64,000 bases of DNA, taken from NCBI RefSeq assembly GCF_029626265.1, contig NZ_JARUBN010000001.1, forward strand, positions 6,885,001-6,949,000. Direction: 5' to 3'. Position 1 is the first letter of the stretch. Every line of letters begins with the position of its first letter. Below are positions 53,564-62,507 of this stretch, one piece after another. The stretch is from Micromonospora sp. WMMD1102. Lineage in GTDB: Bacteria; Actinomycetota; Actinomycetes; Mycobacteriales; Micromonosporaceae. The notes below the pieces were generated by a model. That model had not been told where the DNA came from and searched no databases. It saw nothing but the letters and a program-made list of their open reading frames with translations. Position numbers and translations under genes: made by a program.

Positions 53564-53908
53564 CTAGAAGCTGACGACCGCGCGGTCGACGTCGGTCTGC
53601 GCGGAGTAGTTGACGTACGCCCGGCCGGCGTCGGCTGAGTCGCTGGCCTGGCCGAAGGTGCGCCGGGGCAGCGGGCCGATGAGGCGGGTGTCGCCGGCCG
53701 GCACCGCCACGATCAGGTCCTCCAGATCGAGGCCGTCTTGCCCGGCCGTGGCCAGGACGGTGACGTTGATCGACCCGCCGGAGCCGTTGACGACGTACAG
53801 CGCGACCTGGCCGCAGTCGACGATGTCCCCGTCAGCGGTCGGCTCGGTCAAGTCCGGCTCCAGGCCAGTCAGGACGATCCGCTGCGTGGTCTGCGATACG
53901 CGTGCCAT
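53564..53908 (-). CDS. Small structural tail protein
   Basis: An ATG at 53908 overlaps the tail-tube stop (TGATG), giving 114 residues. Beta-rich: VALYVVNGSGGSINVTVLAT, later VPAGDTRLIGPLP. Possibly an Ig-like decoration domain on the tail tube or a tail-tube variant. No firm family. Confidence 0.55.
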   Translation of the reverse strand: MARVSQTTQRIVLTGLEPDLTEPTADGDIVDCGQVALYVVNGSGGSINVTVLATAGQDGLDLEDLIVAVPAGDTRLIGPLPRRTFGQASDSADAGRAYVNYSAQTDVDRAVVSF

Positions 53909-54324
53909 CACGCACCGACCCGGGCATAGACGGGCTTGCCGGCGACCTGGAGGGTGACTTCGGTCTGCTCGGTGGCCCGGGACTCGCCGCCGACCGACGG
54001 CGCCCGGACGTAGAGCTGTCCAGTCCACTGGACGTGCTCGGCCGGGATGTTCGGGTGATGGTCGAGGGTGAAGTCGACCAGCTCCCCGTCGTGCTGGGTG
54101 AGCCAGTCGGAGATGCCGTTCTCCCGCCAGTCGGAGAAGAACGTCAGCTCCAACGCGTAGTCGGGGTCGGTCTCCTCGCGGAACTCCCCGTCGGGGCACT
54201 GGGTGTACTGCTTCTCGCCGTCTTCGGAGTTGTTCTGCATCGTCCAGTTCTGCACCTGGCACTCGAAGCTGACCGAGTCCAGGGCAAACTCGATTTGCTT
54301 AAGCCTGCGGTTGTGCGGTGGCAT
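53908..54324 (-). CDS. Major tail (tube) protein
   Basis: A 138-residue protein starting MPPHNRRLKQIEFALDSVSF. Beta-rich with SDWRENGISDWLTQHDGELV and QTEVTLQVAGKPVYARVGA, typical of small actinophage tail-tube subunits. It lies between the tail terminator and the chaperone genes in the right order. Confidence 0.7.
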   Translation of the reverse strand: MPPHNRRLKQIEFALDSVSFECQVQNWTMQNNSEDGEKQYTQCPDGEFREETDPDYALELTFFSDWRENGISDWLTQHDGELVDFTLDHHPNIPAEHVQWTGQLYVRAPSVGGESRATEQTEVTLQVAGKPVYARVGA

Positions 54325-54333
54325 CGGTGTCTC

Positions 54334-54714
54334 CTACAGGCCGACGTCGACTTGGATCTCGTAACAGGGCAGTTCAGCCGACGACGCCTGGTAGGCGCCC
54401 GGGTCGGCCTGGATGACGGCAGCGGACGGCACGCTGTCGATCGCCTCAGCGACCGCCGGCAGGTACCCCCACAACACTTCGAGAGCCCGCTCCCCGGCCG
54501 CCGCGATCACGTACACCAACCACCGCGCGTCGGTCGGCGCTCCCACACAACCGGTCTGCCAGGCGAAGCGGGGTGCGCTGAGAACGACCGCCGGAGGTTG
54601 AATGGCCGCGCCCGGACCGGCGATGTCCCGGTACACCCGCAACCCGGTTGTTCCCTCCAGCGCCTTCAGTGCGTCGTACAGGTCATTGGCCGCGTTCTTG
54701 ATCTCGTCACTCAT
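54334..54714 (-). CDS. Tail terminator-like protein
   Basis: An ATG at 54714 (or GTG 54720) gives 126 residues, starting MSDEIKNAANDLYDALKALE. A beta-rich body ends SSAELPCYEIQVDVGL, the pattern of siphophage tail-terminator proteins. It overlaps the connector gene upstream by 4 bp. Confidence 0.65.
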   Translation of the reverse strand: MSDEIKNAANDLYDALKALEGTTGLRVYRDIAGPGAAIQPPAVVLSAPRFAWQTGCVGAPTDARWLVYVIAAAGERALEVLWGYLPAVAEAIDSVPSAAVIQADPGAYQASSAELPCYEIQVDVGL

Positions 54715-55070
54715 CCGCACACCCACTGCTGGTGGCGGCCGATCTGCAATAACCGCTCGATGTCCGGATCGAAGGTCGGTACCCGGGACGCGCCCATCTC
54801 CGCCATCTGGATCAGCGCGTCCGGTGAGCGGCGGCGGGTGTGCCACCGGCTGGCCAGCCGTAGTGTGCCGAGGACCAGATCCGGCGAGACGTCTTCAAGG
54901 TCGGACCCGAGGTCACCGTCGAAGTTGACATCGGACCGGACTCGTTCGACGAAAGCCACCGACGCGTCGAGAACGAGTTGGAGACGGTCGTCATCCTGCC
55001 CGCCGTCGTCCTCGAACTCCGGCCCCATGTCCTGCTTGAGGTCGGTAAGCGTCGGTGGCCACGTCGTCAT
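54711..55070 (-). CDS. Head-tail connector protein (gp6-like)
   Basis: An ATG at 55070 gives 119 residues, starting MTTWPPTLTDLKQDMGPEFE. Helical, with LQLVLDASVAFVERVRSDVN and the RLASRWHTRRRSPDALIQMAEMG segment typical of actinophage head-tail connectors. Located just after the head genes. Confidence 0.7.
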   Translation of the reverse strand: MTTWPPTLTDLKQDMGPEFEDDGGQDDDRLQLVLDASVAFVERVRSDVNFDGDLGSDLEDVSPDLVLGTLRLASRWHTRRRSPDALIQMAEMGASRVPTFDPDIERLLQIGRHQQWVCG

Positions 55071-55071
55071 G

Positions 55072-55458
55072 TCAGGACTTCCGCGACCGGCCGGACGGCT
55101 TCGTCTTGGTGTCCGCCTTCGCCCGCTCCGGCGGCTTGGCCTTGTTGAACTCTTCCGCCGTCGCCTCACGGGCGTCGTCGACCCCGGTGCCAACGTACCG
55201 CTTGCCGGTGAACGGGCTCACCGTGCGGCCGGTCCGCTCCAGCTCGTCTCGCTGCCCCTCCGAAAAGGTGAACCTCGGCTCGCTGGAAACGGCAGACGTG
55301 ACCGGCTGGCCGACTTCGGCCAGTTGCTCCCGCAGTCGCGCGTTCTCGGCCCGCAACCGGTCCAGTTCGGTCTGCTCCGTGCTGTCCGGTGCAGACCCGG
55401 TCGGCGGCTGCTCCGGCGGATTCTGGTCGCCCGTCGGCTGAGTGGTCGTGGATGGCAT
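55072..55458 (-). CDS. Small head-region protein with coiled-coil
   Basis: An ATG at 55458 gives 128 residues. An acidic Pro/Gln-rich N-terminus is followed by a short coiled coil (LDRLRAENARLREQLAEVGQ) and a basic C-terminus. It sits directly after the capsid gene. It may be a head accessory protein; no family is recognised. Confidence 0.55.
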   Translation of the reverse strand: MPSTTTQPTGDQNPPEQPPTGSAPDSTEQTELDRLRAENARLREQLAEVGQPVTSAVSSEPRFTFSEGQRDELERTGRTVSPFTGKRYVGTGVDDAREATAEEFNKAKPPERAKADTKTKPSGRSRKS

Positions 55459-55481
55459 GTCGCCGCTCCCTCTCTGGTGGC

Positions 55482-58400
55482 TCAGGCCACCGGGTCGTAG
55501 GTGATCTCCCGGACGCCCGCGATGTCCGTGATCGCGGTGGCCTTGTAGCCCCAGATGGCGAGGTCGACGTACGCGACCCGGTACTGGAACTCCAACTGCT
55601 GCGGCGTGGTCGCCCAGCCGTGCACCGACTCCCGATCGAACAGGTAGCTCGACGCGACGACGCTGCCGGTCGCGGCCAGCGCCCACGCCGGAAGCATCAC
55701 CACGCCGTTGACGTCGATCGCCGAGTACCGGCTCGACGTGGTGCCGGACGCGTTCATCGGGCCGATTGCCGGGTAGAGGCGCCGGTTCTGGCTGTCCTTG
55801 GCGGCGACGAGCGCCTTGTACAGGTCGATCTGCGCGAATCCGGTGTCCATGGAGAACCCGCCCCGGATGAACTGGAGCGAGGCGAACGCGGCCGTGATCT
55901 CACTGTCGAGGGTCTGCCCGGTCGTGCCGCCACCGGCGGTCAGCGCGATGGCGGTCGGCGACGCCGCGTCGAGCACCGCCACGGCGGCGGCCTCCAGCGC
56001 CTCGTACCACGCCTTCTGCATCTGTCGCCAGATCAGGCCGGACAGTTGCGGGTTACCGCCCTGGTCCCAGGCCACACGGGTGATCTCCACCTTGCCGGAC
56101 ACGGGGGTCGGGGTGATCGTCTGCGAGGTGGCGGTGTACGTGCCGGGGGTCGGCTCGGTGTCCTCGGCGTGGTCGGCGACCAGGCCGGACGCCGAGTTGA
56201 ACTTGGGGATGACGAACGGGGTCGCGTCGGCGATCGTGCCCTTGCTGATCGCTTCCCACATCGGGTAGCGGTACGACCGCTGGTCGACGAACAGGTCCGG
56301 CCGGGGGCGGGCCGGGTTCAGGGCGGCGGCGTCGGCCTTGTCGACGTCGAACTGCGCTGCCGCTTCCTGCTGCTCGAACTGGTCCCGCATGAACTGCTCG
56401 GCCCGCTGCCACGCCGTCTTGTCGCCCTTGCTGCCGGCGATCAGGTCGGTGGAGAAGTCGAAGGCACCCTTGGTGAGGTTGCCCTGCCGGTCGAACGAAT
56501 ACGGCGCCGGCTCGCTGACGGTGACGGTGGTCCGGCGGGTCGGGTCGACGACCGCCCGCTGCTCCGGCGCCGGCTGGGCCGGCGGAGTCAGGTTCGGCAC
56601 GCCGAGCAGGGCTCCGAGCTGACCAGCCTTGATCAGACCGTCGACCTGCTCCGCCGACAGGGTCAGCGCACCCGACGGAGGTGCCGGCTGGTCCGGGCGG
56701 GGCGGCTGTTGGGCGGCGACGAGCGCCTGAATCGCGCCGGGCCGGGACAGGAGCGCGGTGATCTGGTCCTGGTTCAGGGCCAGACCCTCCGGCTGCTGGT
56801 TGGCCGGCGGCTGGTTGGTGGGAGCGGTGCACGCCACGCCCTCCGCGTGGACCTGCCCGCAGGTGGTGCATGGCATGGATCGGTCTCCGTTTCCTCGGGA
56901 GGCAGCCACTTTCGTGACCCTCGCGTCATCGAATGCGGGCAGCGGGGTCGACGACGTCTCGCGCCAGGTCGCGCGCAGCACGTCGTACACCTGGTCTTTC
57001 TCGTTCCACTCGACGTCGCCGTCGTCTGGGTTGAGCGAGAAGTCGACGCCGATTGAGAGGCCGTCGTACAGACCCTCTTGGGCGTCGTAGAGAAGCTGGT
57101 CTCGTTCCAGCCGGGCCGCTGACCCCTCGGGGCCACTGAGCACCGACAGCTTCACGATCGGGCCACGCTTGGTGTCCTGCACCGACAGCGTCACGCCGAC
57201 CGGAGTGTGGTGGTCCTTGAGGTGCTTCACCCGCGACACGTCGACGTACCGAAGCGACCCGGGCCGGAACCGGAACTTCATCCCGTACTTCTTGGCGATC
57301 TTGTTGTACGGGACGGCCAGGCCAGTGATCGTGCGCTTGTCGACGTCGACCTTCGGCGGCTCAACCCCGTCGGCGAAGTCCATGCCGGCGAACGTCATCG
57401 CCGCGCCCTGGTCGTCGGCGAAGGAAACCATCGTGTCGACCGACGCGTCGGCCCCGCTGCGGGCGGTAGCGGCGTCGGTGGCCGGAGCAGGTGTGACCTT
57501 CGGCTTCGGCGGCGGACCGGACAACCCTGCCAGCGTACGAACCTCGGCGCTGTCGATCGCATCCATGTCGTAGAGGCCCCTCCAGTACGCGACCTGGCCA
57601 GCCGGGTCCGGCTTCAGGTAGTCGGTCAGGTCGAACCGCACCGTGTAGCCGGGCCGAGTGACGTCGTCCATCGACAACCGGTCGGTGATCGCCCGCATGA
57701 ACGGGCCCAACACATCGTTGATCTTGTTCCGGCGGCGGTCGACGTCGTTCGCGTACGTGCGGCTGGTGGTGCTGATCCCCAGTTCCTCCGGGTCGACCCC
57801 CAACGCGTTCGCGATCTCCAACGCGGCCTGCTTCTGCAACTCGACCAGTTGCAGCTCAGCGGGCGACGGAGTGTCAACGGAGTGGTACTTCAACGCCCAC
57901 GGGATGTAGGCGGTGCTGCGCTTCTTCCGTGCCGCACGCCACTTGGTCAGGAACTTCTCGACCTTCGTGTCGTCGGCCGGATCAGCGCCCTCGGCGGGGG
58001 TGAAGTAGTCCAGCGGGCGCGGGTCGTCGGCGTACATGGCGGCGGCCTGGTCGAGCAGGATCGCCTTTCGGATCGCCCGACCACCCGCCTTGCGTACCGG
58101 CGGGTTCGGCGAGTCAAACCGAATGATCTTGCTGGCTGGTGTCCACGTCCCGTCAACCCACACACCCGGCGTTCGGGGGTCGTAGCCGGACGGCAGCGGG
58201 GCCGGTGAGCGACCCTTGGGCGGATCCACCGACACCGTGCCGACGTCGAGGTGCCGAACCTTCGTCGGGTAATCGTTCCACCCGGTCTCCAGCACCAACC
58301 ACCACGAGATGCTGTCGAACAGCAAATCCTCGATCGTCTGCGTCAGGGTGACAACGTTCGGCACGTCCGGATCAAGCTGGTCAAGGAGCGGACTTCGGAC

Positions 58401-58634
58401 CACCCGCCGGTCCGGGGCGTACTGCTGTAGCGGCAGCGTCGCCACCGCGCAGACCAGGTTGCGGCCCTTCTGAACCGCAGGCACCGACAGCGCCTCCGAA
58501 CGGCTGACCGCCGGGATCGCGCCCATGCCGGCCATCTCCATGATCAGCCGGTCGATTGGGCGTGGCTCCGACTCCTCGGCGGAGAACGCGTAGGGCAGCC
58601 CGAAGAACTGCCCGACCGCCCGCCAGAAGCCCAT
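55482..58634 (-). CDS. Portal-prohead protease-major capsid fusion protein
   Basis: An open frame of 1,050 codons from ATG 58634 (a TTG 24 bp upstream is less likely). Residues ~1-400 are an HK97-type portal (ALSVPAVQKGRNLVCAVATL, then SRTYANDVDRRRNKINDVLG). Residues ~440-585 are an S78-type prohead protease, with the HLKDHH site (His471/475/476) and catalytic Ser527 in LYDGLSIGVDF. Residues ~587-1050 are a capsid domain starting with a CTTCGQVHAEGVAC zinc-type knuckle and then an HK97-type fold (GGFSMDTGFAQIDLYKALVA). An internal ATG at 56876 with GGAG 8 bases upstream could give capsid alone. Confidence 0.85.
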   Translation of the reverse strand: MGFWRAVGQFFGLPYAFSAEESEPRPIDRLIMEMAGMGAIPAVSRSEALSVPAVQKGRNLVCAVATLPLQQYAPDRRVVRSPLLDQLDPDVPNVVTLTQTIEDLLFDSISWWLVLETGWNDYPTKVRHLDVGTVSVDPPKGRSPAPLPSGYDPRTPGVWVDGTWTPASKIIRFDSPNPPVRKAGGRAIRKAILLDQAAAMYADDPRPLDYFTPAEGADPADDTKVEKFLTKWRAARKKRSTAYIPWALKYHSVDTPSPAELQLVELQKQAALEIANALGVDPEELGISTTSRTYANDVDRRRNKINDVLGPFMRAITDRLSMDDVTRPGYTVRFDLTDYLKPDPAGQVAYWRGLYDMDAIDSAEVRTLAGLSGPPPKPKVTPAPATDAATARSGADASVDTMVSFADDQGAAMTFAGMDFADGVEPPKVDVDKRTITGLAVPYNKIAKKYGMKFRFRPGSLRYVDVSRVKHLKDHHTPVGVTLSVQDTKRGPIVKLSVLSGPEGSAARLERDQLLYDAQEGLYDGLSIGVDFSLNPDDGDVEWNEKDQVYDVLRATWRETSSTPLPAFDDARVTKVAASRGNGDRSMPCTTCGQVHAEGVACTAPTNQPPANQQPEGLALNQDQITALLSRPGAIQALVAAQQPPRPDQPAPPSGALTLSAEQVDGLIKAGQLGALLGVPNLTPPAQPAPEQRAVVDPTRRTTVTVSEPAPYSFDRQGNLTKGAFDFSTDLIAGSKGDKTAWQRAEQFMRDQFEQQEAAAQFDVDKADAAALNPARPRPDLFVDQRSYRYPMWEAISKGTIADATPFVIPKFNSASGLVADHAEDTEPTPGTYTATSQTITPTPVSGKVEITRVAWDQGGNPQLSGLIWRQMQKAWYEALEAAAVAVLDAASPTAIALTAGGGTTGQTLDSEITAAFASLQFIRGGFSMDTGFAQIDLYKALVAAKDSQNRRLYPAIGPMNASGTTSSRYSAIDVNGVVMLPAWALAATGSVVASSYLFDRESVHGWATTPQQLEFQYRVAYVDLAIWGYKATAITDIAGVREITYDPVA
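56874..56888 (-). promoter_or_regulatory. Candidate internal translation start for free major capsid protein
   Basis: Inside the fusion gene, GGAG (56888-56885 on the minus strand) is followed after 8 bases by an in-frame ATG at 56876. Translation from here would give a 464-residue protein that begins just before the zinc-knuckle segment and contains the whole capsid domain. It would solve the copy-number mismatch between 12 portal and hundreds of capsid subunits. Confidence 0.5.
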
Positions 58635-58713
58635 GTGTAGATCATTGCAGCACGGCAACTATCTGCCAAACAGATGATCCGGCCGGATGACCTTTTTTGA
58701 GCAAGACTTTCGG

Positions 58714-60357
58714 TCAGTCCTCGTCTTCGTCGGAAGCTGTCACGATCCGTAGACCACCGACCGGCGGCGGCAACGTCCGCGCCAGGTGGGCGGCACCAGC
58801 CGTCGCGTACAGGGCATCGACGTGTGACTCGCCACCACGGGCGAACACCCACACCCCGCCCCGCTTCAACCGCTCCGCGCCCGCCACCTGCCCGTTCAGC
58901 AGCGGATCATCCGACTGTGCGATCCGCTGCGACCGGATCTGCTCCTCGAAGCCCATGCACACCGCCGGCACCTCAGCCTTGATCGCCTCCACCTTCACGC
59001 CACGCGGCGGCCACCGCCGGCCGCCAGCATCGTTGCGTTCCGCCATGTCGGCCGTGAACGCCGCCGACGGGCCGTTCGGCAGCCAGCCGAGGACCTGCGG
59101 CCGCACACGGGCGATAACGTTCGGCAGCTCGCGGCGAAGGTCGTCCACACACGTCGGCCCGTCCCACGCCGCCACGACCTCGACCCGCACCCGATCGTCG
59201 AGCAGAACAGCGGCAGCGGCCAACGTGGCGTGCAAGCCATCGGGAGCGAGGTCCAGACACAGCGCGATCCGGGACCGGGCATCGTCGAGAGTGCCGACGT
59301 CGAGGCACGCCGACCACAACCCCGCGTTGATCGCCGGGTTAAGGATCTTGACCCTGATGCACATGACCTCGGTCTGGAACTCGGTCAGCGCCTTACCGCC
59401 GGTTTTCACCGCGCGACGGGCGTCGGCGAGCAGATCCCGGGCCTTCTGTCCGCGCCGGTTCATATTCGGGTTGGCCTGCCCCAACGCGAACACGTCCAGC
59501 GGGTCCGCGTCTGGCGCGGCGGAGTACTCGGCGAGGAACGTGTCGGTGTCCGGATCGTGCGGCACGTACTCGGTGCCGTCGGGCAACTCGTCAACCAGGG
59601 CGTCGCGAAGGTCGTTGAGCACCGCACTGCGGTCCGATCCGGCGTTCGACAACAGCCACGCCTGCGCGTCGTCGATCGACCCCATCGTGCGGACCGAGGC
59701 ACCCCACGCCGAGTAGTCGGTGTGCTGGCGCAGCTCGTCGAGAGCGAGCCGGTTCACCGACAGGGACCGGCCGCCCTCCTCGTTGCTGGCGTCGATCGCG
59801 TAGCTTGACCCCCACGGCTCACCGGCCGCCGTCCGGGCCGGGGCGAACATCTCGATCTCGCCATTCGCCTCCCGATACCAGCGCCGACCCAACATCTGGT
59901 CAAGCCCGGACTGCTCTATCAGCTTCAGGGACTTCTTCCACAGCTTCTTTGCCATCGGCAACTTCGTGCTGGTAGCGAGGATCTGCGGGACCCGCTCGAC
60001 GAACATCCAGTACGGCACCAGCACGACGACGATCTCGGACTTGCCGTTCTGCCTGGCCACGATGATCAGCCGGTACTTGAACCGCTCCCGGCCGTCGGGC
60101 AGCAGCTCCCCGGCGTGGATGACCGTCCACCGCTGCCACGGGTCGTACGGATGCGCCAACACATCCCGCGCGAAGTCCACCTGGTCAAACCCGATCGACG
60201 TCTCTGGGGTGAGCGGGCACCCGCACCCGCACGGACCGGGTGGACCGGTCACCAGCGGCGGGGTCCACAGACGCGGCGTGGTGCTACCCAGCACCTTGTC
60301 GACGTCGAGCGCGTCGCTTCGTGAACTCGTCGAGCTGGGCAGCGACAGGGTTCCCAC
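58714..60357 (-). CDS. Terminase large subunit
   Basis: I choose GTG 60357, 9 bases after AAGGGAG, giving 547 residues; the frame is open a few codons further. Motor domain: Walker A-like VARQNGKSEIVVV near 100, Walker B-like NRLALDELRQHTD near 205. The nuclease domain carries LCLDLAPDG and the late HVDALYATAGAAHL, supplying metal-binding Asp residues. It packages DNA into the prohead through the portal. The small terminase gene overlaps its 5' end. Confidence 0.9.
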   Translation of the reverse strand: MGTLSLPSSTSSRSDALDVDKVLGSTTPRLWTPPLVTGPPGPCGCGCPLTPETSIGFDQVDFARDVLAHPYDPWQRWTVIHAGELLPDGRERFKYRLIIVARQNGKSEIVVVLVPYWMFVERVPQILATSTKLPMAKKLWKKSLKLIEQSGLDQMLGRRWYREANGEIEMFAPARTAAGEPWGSSYAIDASNEEGGRSLSVNRLALDELRQHTDYSAWGASVRTMGSIDDAQAWLLSNAGSDRSAVLNDLRDALVDELPDGTEYVPHDPDTDTFLAEYSAAPDADPLDVFALGQANPNMNRRGQKARDLLADARRAVKTGGKALTEFQTEVMCIRVKILNPAINAGLWSACLDVGTLDDARSRIALCLDLAPDGLHATLAAAAVLLDDRVRVEVVAAWDGPTCVDDLRRELPNVIARVRPQVLGWLPNGPSAAFTADMAERNDAGGRRWPPRGVKVEAIKAEVPAVCMGFEEQIRSQRIAQSDDPLLNGQVAGAERLKRGGVWVFARGGESHVDALYATAGAAHLARTLPPPVGGLRIVTASDEDED

Positions 60358-60691
60358 CCGAGGCACCTCCCTTCACCGTACGGCCGGCGGCGGTCATCCC
60401 CAACGCGGTCAGCGCGGCCAGCAGCTTCGGGCCAAGGTCCGATGCGACGCTGTGTGCCGCCAACGCCTGCTCGATCTTCGCCATGTGATCCGGCGCCTTC
60501 GGATCACTCGACTCGGTGACGGCCAGCCGCAACGCCCGCAACGGCGCCTCATACTTCGCCAACGGCACCGCGTCATCGATCAGCGCCGCATACCGCTTCG
60601 CGAGCGCCACCGCCCCGCCGTCCTGCTTCTCCGGCTTCGCCTCCCGCAACGCAGCGGCGAGCGCGCGTGCCATAGGCCCCTGTGTCGTCAC
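60284..60691 (-). CDS. Terminase small subunit-like protein
   Basis: A 135-residue helical protein directly upstream of the large terminase. It has ALRALRLAVTESSDPKAPDH and LGPKLLAALTALGMTAAGRT, then a basic tail. The pattern recalls actinophage small terminase subunits, which recognise the packaging site. Overlap with the large-terminase start is 74 bp, larger than usual, so one of the boundaries may be slightly off. Confidence 0.7.
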   Translation of the reverse strand: MTTQGPMARALAAALREAKPEKQDGGAVALAKRYAALIDDAVPLAKYEAPLRALRLAVTESSDPKAPDHMAKIEQALAAHSVASDLGPKLLAALTALGMTAAGRTVKGGASGGNPVAAQLDEFTKRRARRRQGAG

Positions 60692-60856
60692 GCTGCGTCC
60701 CTTCCTTACTTACTAGTCACTTAGCGTCGCTAAGCGACCCCGGGGAGAGAGAGGACAGAGGGACGTGGATGTCCCCACCCCATCTGACCAGGGAAAACTC
60801 AGTCTCGCTTGCAAGCCTCTGACCTGCGGATATGTAGGGTGTCTTCATGTCCATGG

Positions 60857-61159
60857 TCACCATTGTGTCCTTGGTCGTGGTGGTGGGTCGGGTGCGGCGA
60901 GTGGGTCTCCGACCTTGAGGTTGCATGGGGTGCAGGCGGCCATGGCGTTGTCCCAGGTGTCGCCGGCTGCTTTGCCGCGTGGGTGGTGGAGGCAGTCGGC
61001 TTGGCCGAGGCAGTGGCGGGGTTCCCCTCGGCGGGTGTACCAGGTGCCGGGTAGGGCGAGTTGGCACCGGCCGCCGTTCACCTGCTGGTTGTGTAGGAGG
61101 ACGGCGGCACGGAAGCGCCGGTAGCGCCTGGTGCTGCCGCCCTTCCATCCGTGGGACAT
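60857..61159 (-). CDS. HNH endonuclease
   Basis: An ATG at 61159 gives 100 residues, starting MSHGWKGGSTRRYRRFRAAV. The fold has CLGQADCLHHPRGKAAGD, then DNAMAACTPCNLKVGD: the HH motif, the Asn, and a CxxC pair, in the order of small phage HNH nucleases. HNH genes next to terminase are common in siphophages and act in packaging. The start overlaps the next gene's stop (TGATG). Confidence 0.82.
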   Translation of the reverse strand: MSHGWKGGSTRRYRRFRAAVLLHNQQVNGGRCQLALPGTWYTRRGEPRHCLGQADCLHHPRGKAAGDTWDNAMAACTPCNLKVGDPLAAPDPPPRPRTQW

Positions 61160-61365
61160 CAGCCGAGTTCGCAGGCGAAGATGTCGGGGTGCTGGTCGAT
61201 GAACTCTTGTCCGGCTTTGTGCATGGCTTCTTCGAGCTGGTTGAAGATCCAGTCGTGGTAGCTGTCGGCGCCGGATGCTTCGGCGGCGGCGAGTTGGTCG
61301 GCGGGCCAGTGGTCGATGTCGCGGGTGGTGGCGCCGAAGGTGAGTACCCGTAGTTCTCCGCTCAT
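61159..61365 (-). CDS. Small phage hypothetical protein
   Basis: A 68-residue acidic protein starting MSGELRVLTFGATTRDIDHW, with a helical DWIFNQLEEAMHKAGQEFID. It overlaps HNH and the tiny membrane gene at its ends. Unknown. Confidence 0.6.
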   Translation of the reverse strand: MSGELRVLTFGATTRDIDHWPADQLAAAEASGADSYHDWIFNQLEEAMHKAGQEFIDQHPDIFACELG

Positions 61366-61448
61366 CGTGGTGGCCTTTTGTCGAGCCAGGCATACCAGCC
61401 GGCGAGGGTGAGGATGGCGAGGTAGACGATGGCGTCAGGCCAGGTCAT
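61362..61448 (-). CDS. Tiny single-pass membrane peptide
   Basis: An ATG at 61448 overlaps the stop of the gene upstream (ATGA) and gives 28 residues: a hydrophobic helix (WPDAIVYLAILTLAGWYAWL) and a basic tail. Short, but overlaps on both sides and the helix support it as a gene. Confidence 0.4.
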   Translation of the reverse strand: MTWPDAIVYLAILTLAGWYAWLDKRPPR

Positions 61449-61804
61449 GACGGGTTCTCCTGGGTGTACCGGCGGTAGGCGTCTGCGAGGGCGTCGGTGG
61501 CTTGGGTGGCGAGGTTCATCCGGTCGATTTCTTCGGGGCCGACGGTGACGGTGTAGGTGAGCGTCTGGGGGGTGATGCCGCGTCGGGTGAGGAGTTGGAG
61601 TGCGGCGGCGAGGTGTTCGAGGCACAGCTCGATTTCGGCGCCTTCTTCGGCGACTTGGGCGGTGCACCTGTCGAGGGCGCCGGTGGTGCGGCGGCTGAAG
61701 GTACGTCGGGTCAAGTAGCGGCAGGTGGATCGGCGGCCGATCTGGTGGCCGGGTCCGGTGGTGTCGAGTTCGGGGCCGTGTTCGGTCATGAGTCGGACGG
61801 GCAT
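61445..61804 (-). CDS. Phage hypothetical protein
   Basis: A 119-residue protein. Basic N-terminal third, then a helical region (EEGAEIELCLEHLAAALQLL) and a beta segment (LTYTVTVGPEEIDRMNL). It overlaps neighbours by 4 and 19 bp. No family recognised. Confidence 0.55.
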   Translation of the reverse strand: MPVRLMTEHGPELDTTGPGHQIGRRSTCRYLTRRTFSRRTTGALDRCTAQVAEEGAEIELCLEHLAAALQLLTRRGITPQTLTYTVTVGPEEIDRMNLATQATDALADAYRRYTQENPS

Positions 61805-62259
61805 CGGTTCTCCTTGGGGGTGGGTTGCCAGCCGTGTTGTGCGGCTCGGCGTAGGCGTGCGAGTGCGGCGGCGTGGTGGTCGACCGCCGTGGGTGTCTCG
61901 GGTGAGACGGTTTCGCCGGCTGGTGTTGAGCCCGTCGCGGTGACGGTCTCACCCTGAGACCCGGACGTGTCGCCTGTAGTGGGTCCCTGGTCGTCCGGGT
62001 TGTGGCGACGGAGTTTCGTCGCGTGCCGCTGGGTGAGACCGTGGTCGCGTCGTTCGGCGAGCTGGGTGCGTTGGTCGCGTCGGGCTTCCCGGGCGGCGAT
62101 CGTCGCGGCGACGGCGCGTCGGAGCCGGTCCGGCCAGTCGTCTGCCGACTCGGTGTGCGTACCGGGTTGGAGTTGTGGGGCGTCCACATCCGGTCCGCAC
62201 GGGGACAGGGTGTCCCTCTGTGGCTGGTCGCACTGGGTGCGATCGGGGCGGGATGTCAT
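61786..62259 (-). CDS. Phage hypothetical protein
   Basis: A 157-residue protein, charged and polar. RLRRAVAATIAAREARRDQR is a basic helix; the second half is Thr/Gly/Pro-rich and ends with another helix (HHAAALARLRRAAQHGW). It may be a DNA-associated protein. It overlaps the gene downstream by 19 bp. Confidence 0.5.
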   Translation of the reverse strand: MTSRPDRTQCDQPQRDTLSPCGPDVDAPQLQPGTHTESADDWPDRLRRAVAATIAAREARRDQRTQLAERRDHGLTQRHATKLRRHNPDDQGPTTGDTSGSQGETVTATGSTPAGETVSPETPTAVDHHAAALARLRRAAQHGWQPTPKENRCPSDS

Positions 62260-62507
62260 GACACCGCCTCGGGGGTTAGTTCGCGGGTTAGTTCGCGGAT
62301 GGTTCGCAGGGTGGGTTTTGGCGTGGATATACGGGGTGACCTGCGCTGTTGCGGCTCCAGCGAGGGGTTAGTTCGCAAGTTCGCATAGTTCGCAGGGAAG
62401 AGAGGGTGACGGGGGGTGGGCACAAGGCTCTGAGAACCGGGGACAGGCCCTATAAGCAGTAGATATACAACATCATCAATATAATCTCCGTACGTCATAG
62501 TGATCAC
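62256..62507 (-). CDS. Doubtful small frame inside the origin-like repeat region
   Basis: An 83-codon frame. The N-terminus (MITMTYGDYIDDVVYLLLIG) is encoded by the AT-rich stretch and the rest by the TTAGTTCGC repeats, giving low-complexity Arg/Thr/Pro sequence. It overlaps the next gene by 4 bp, which is the only support. I think the DNA repeats are more likely the functional content. Confidence 0.3.
   Translation of the reverse strand: MITMTYGDYIDDVVYLLLIGPVPGSQSLVPTPRHPLFPANYANLRTNPSLEPQQRRSPRISTPKPTLRTIRELTRELTPEAVS

Noticed and set aside
53902..57056. Two plus-strand frames of more than 530 codons across the head genes
   Set aside because: Antisense to the connector, capsid and protease genes, with no domain resemblance.
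60717..61148. Minus-strand frame of 143 codons next to the HNH gene
   Set aside because: Runs in another frame over the HNH gene; Pro/Arg/Thr-rich shadow.
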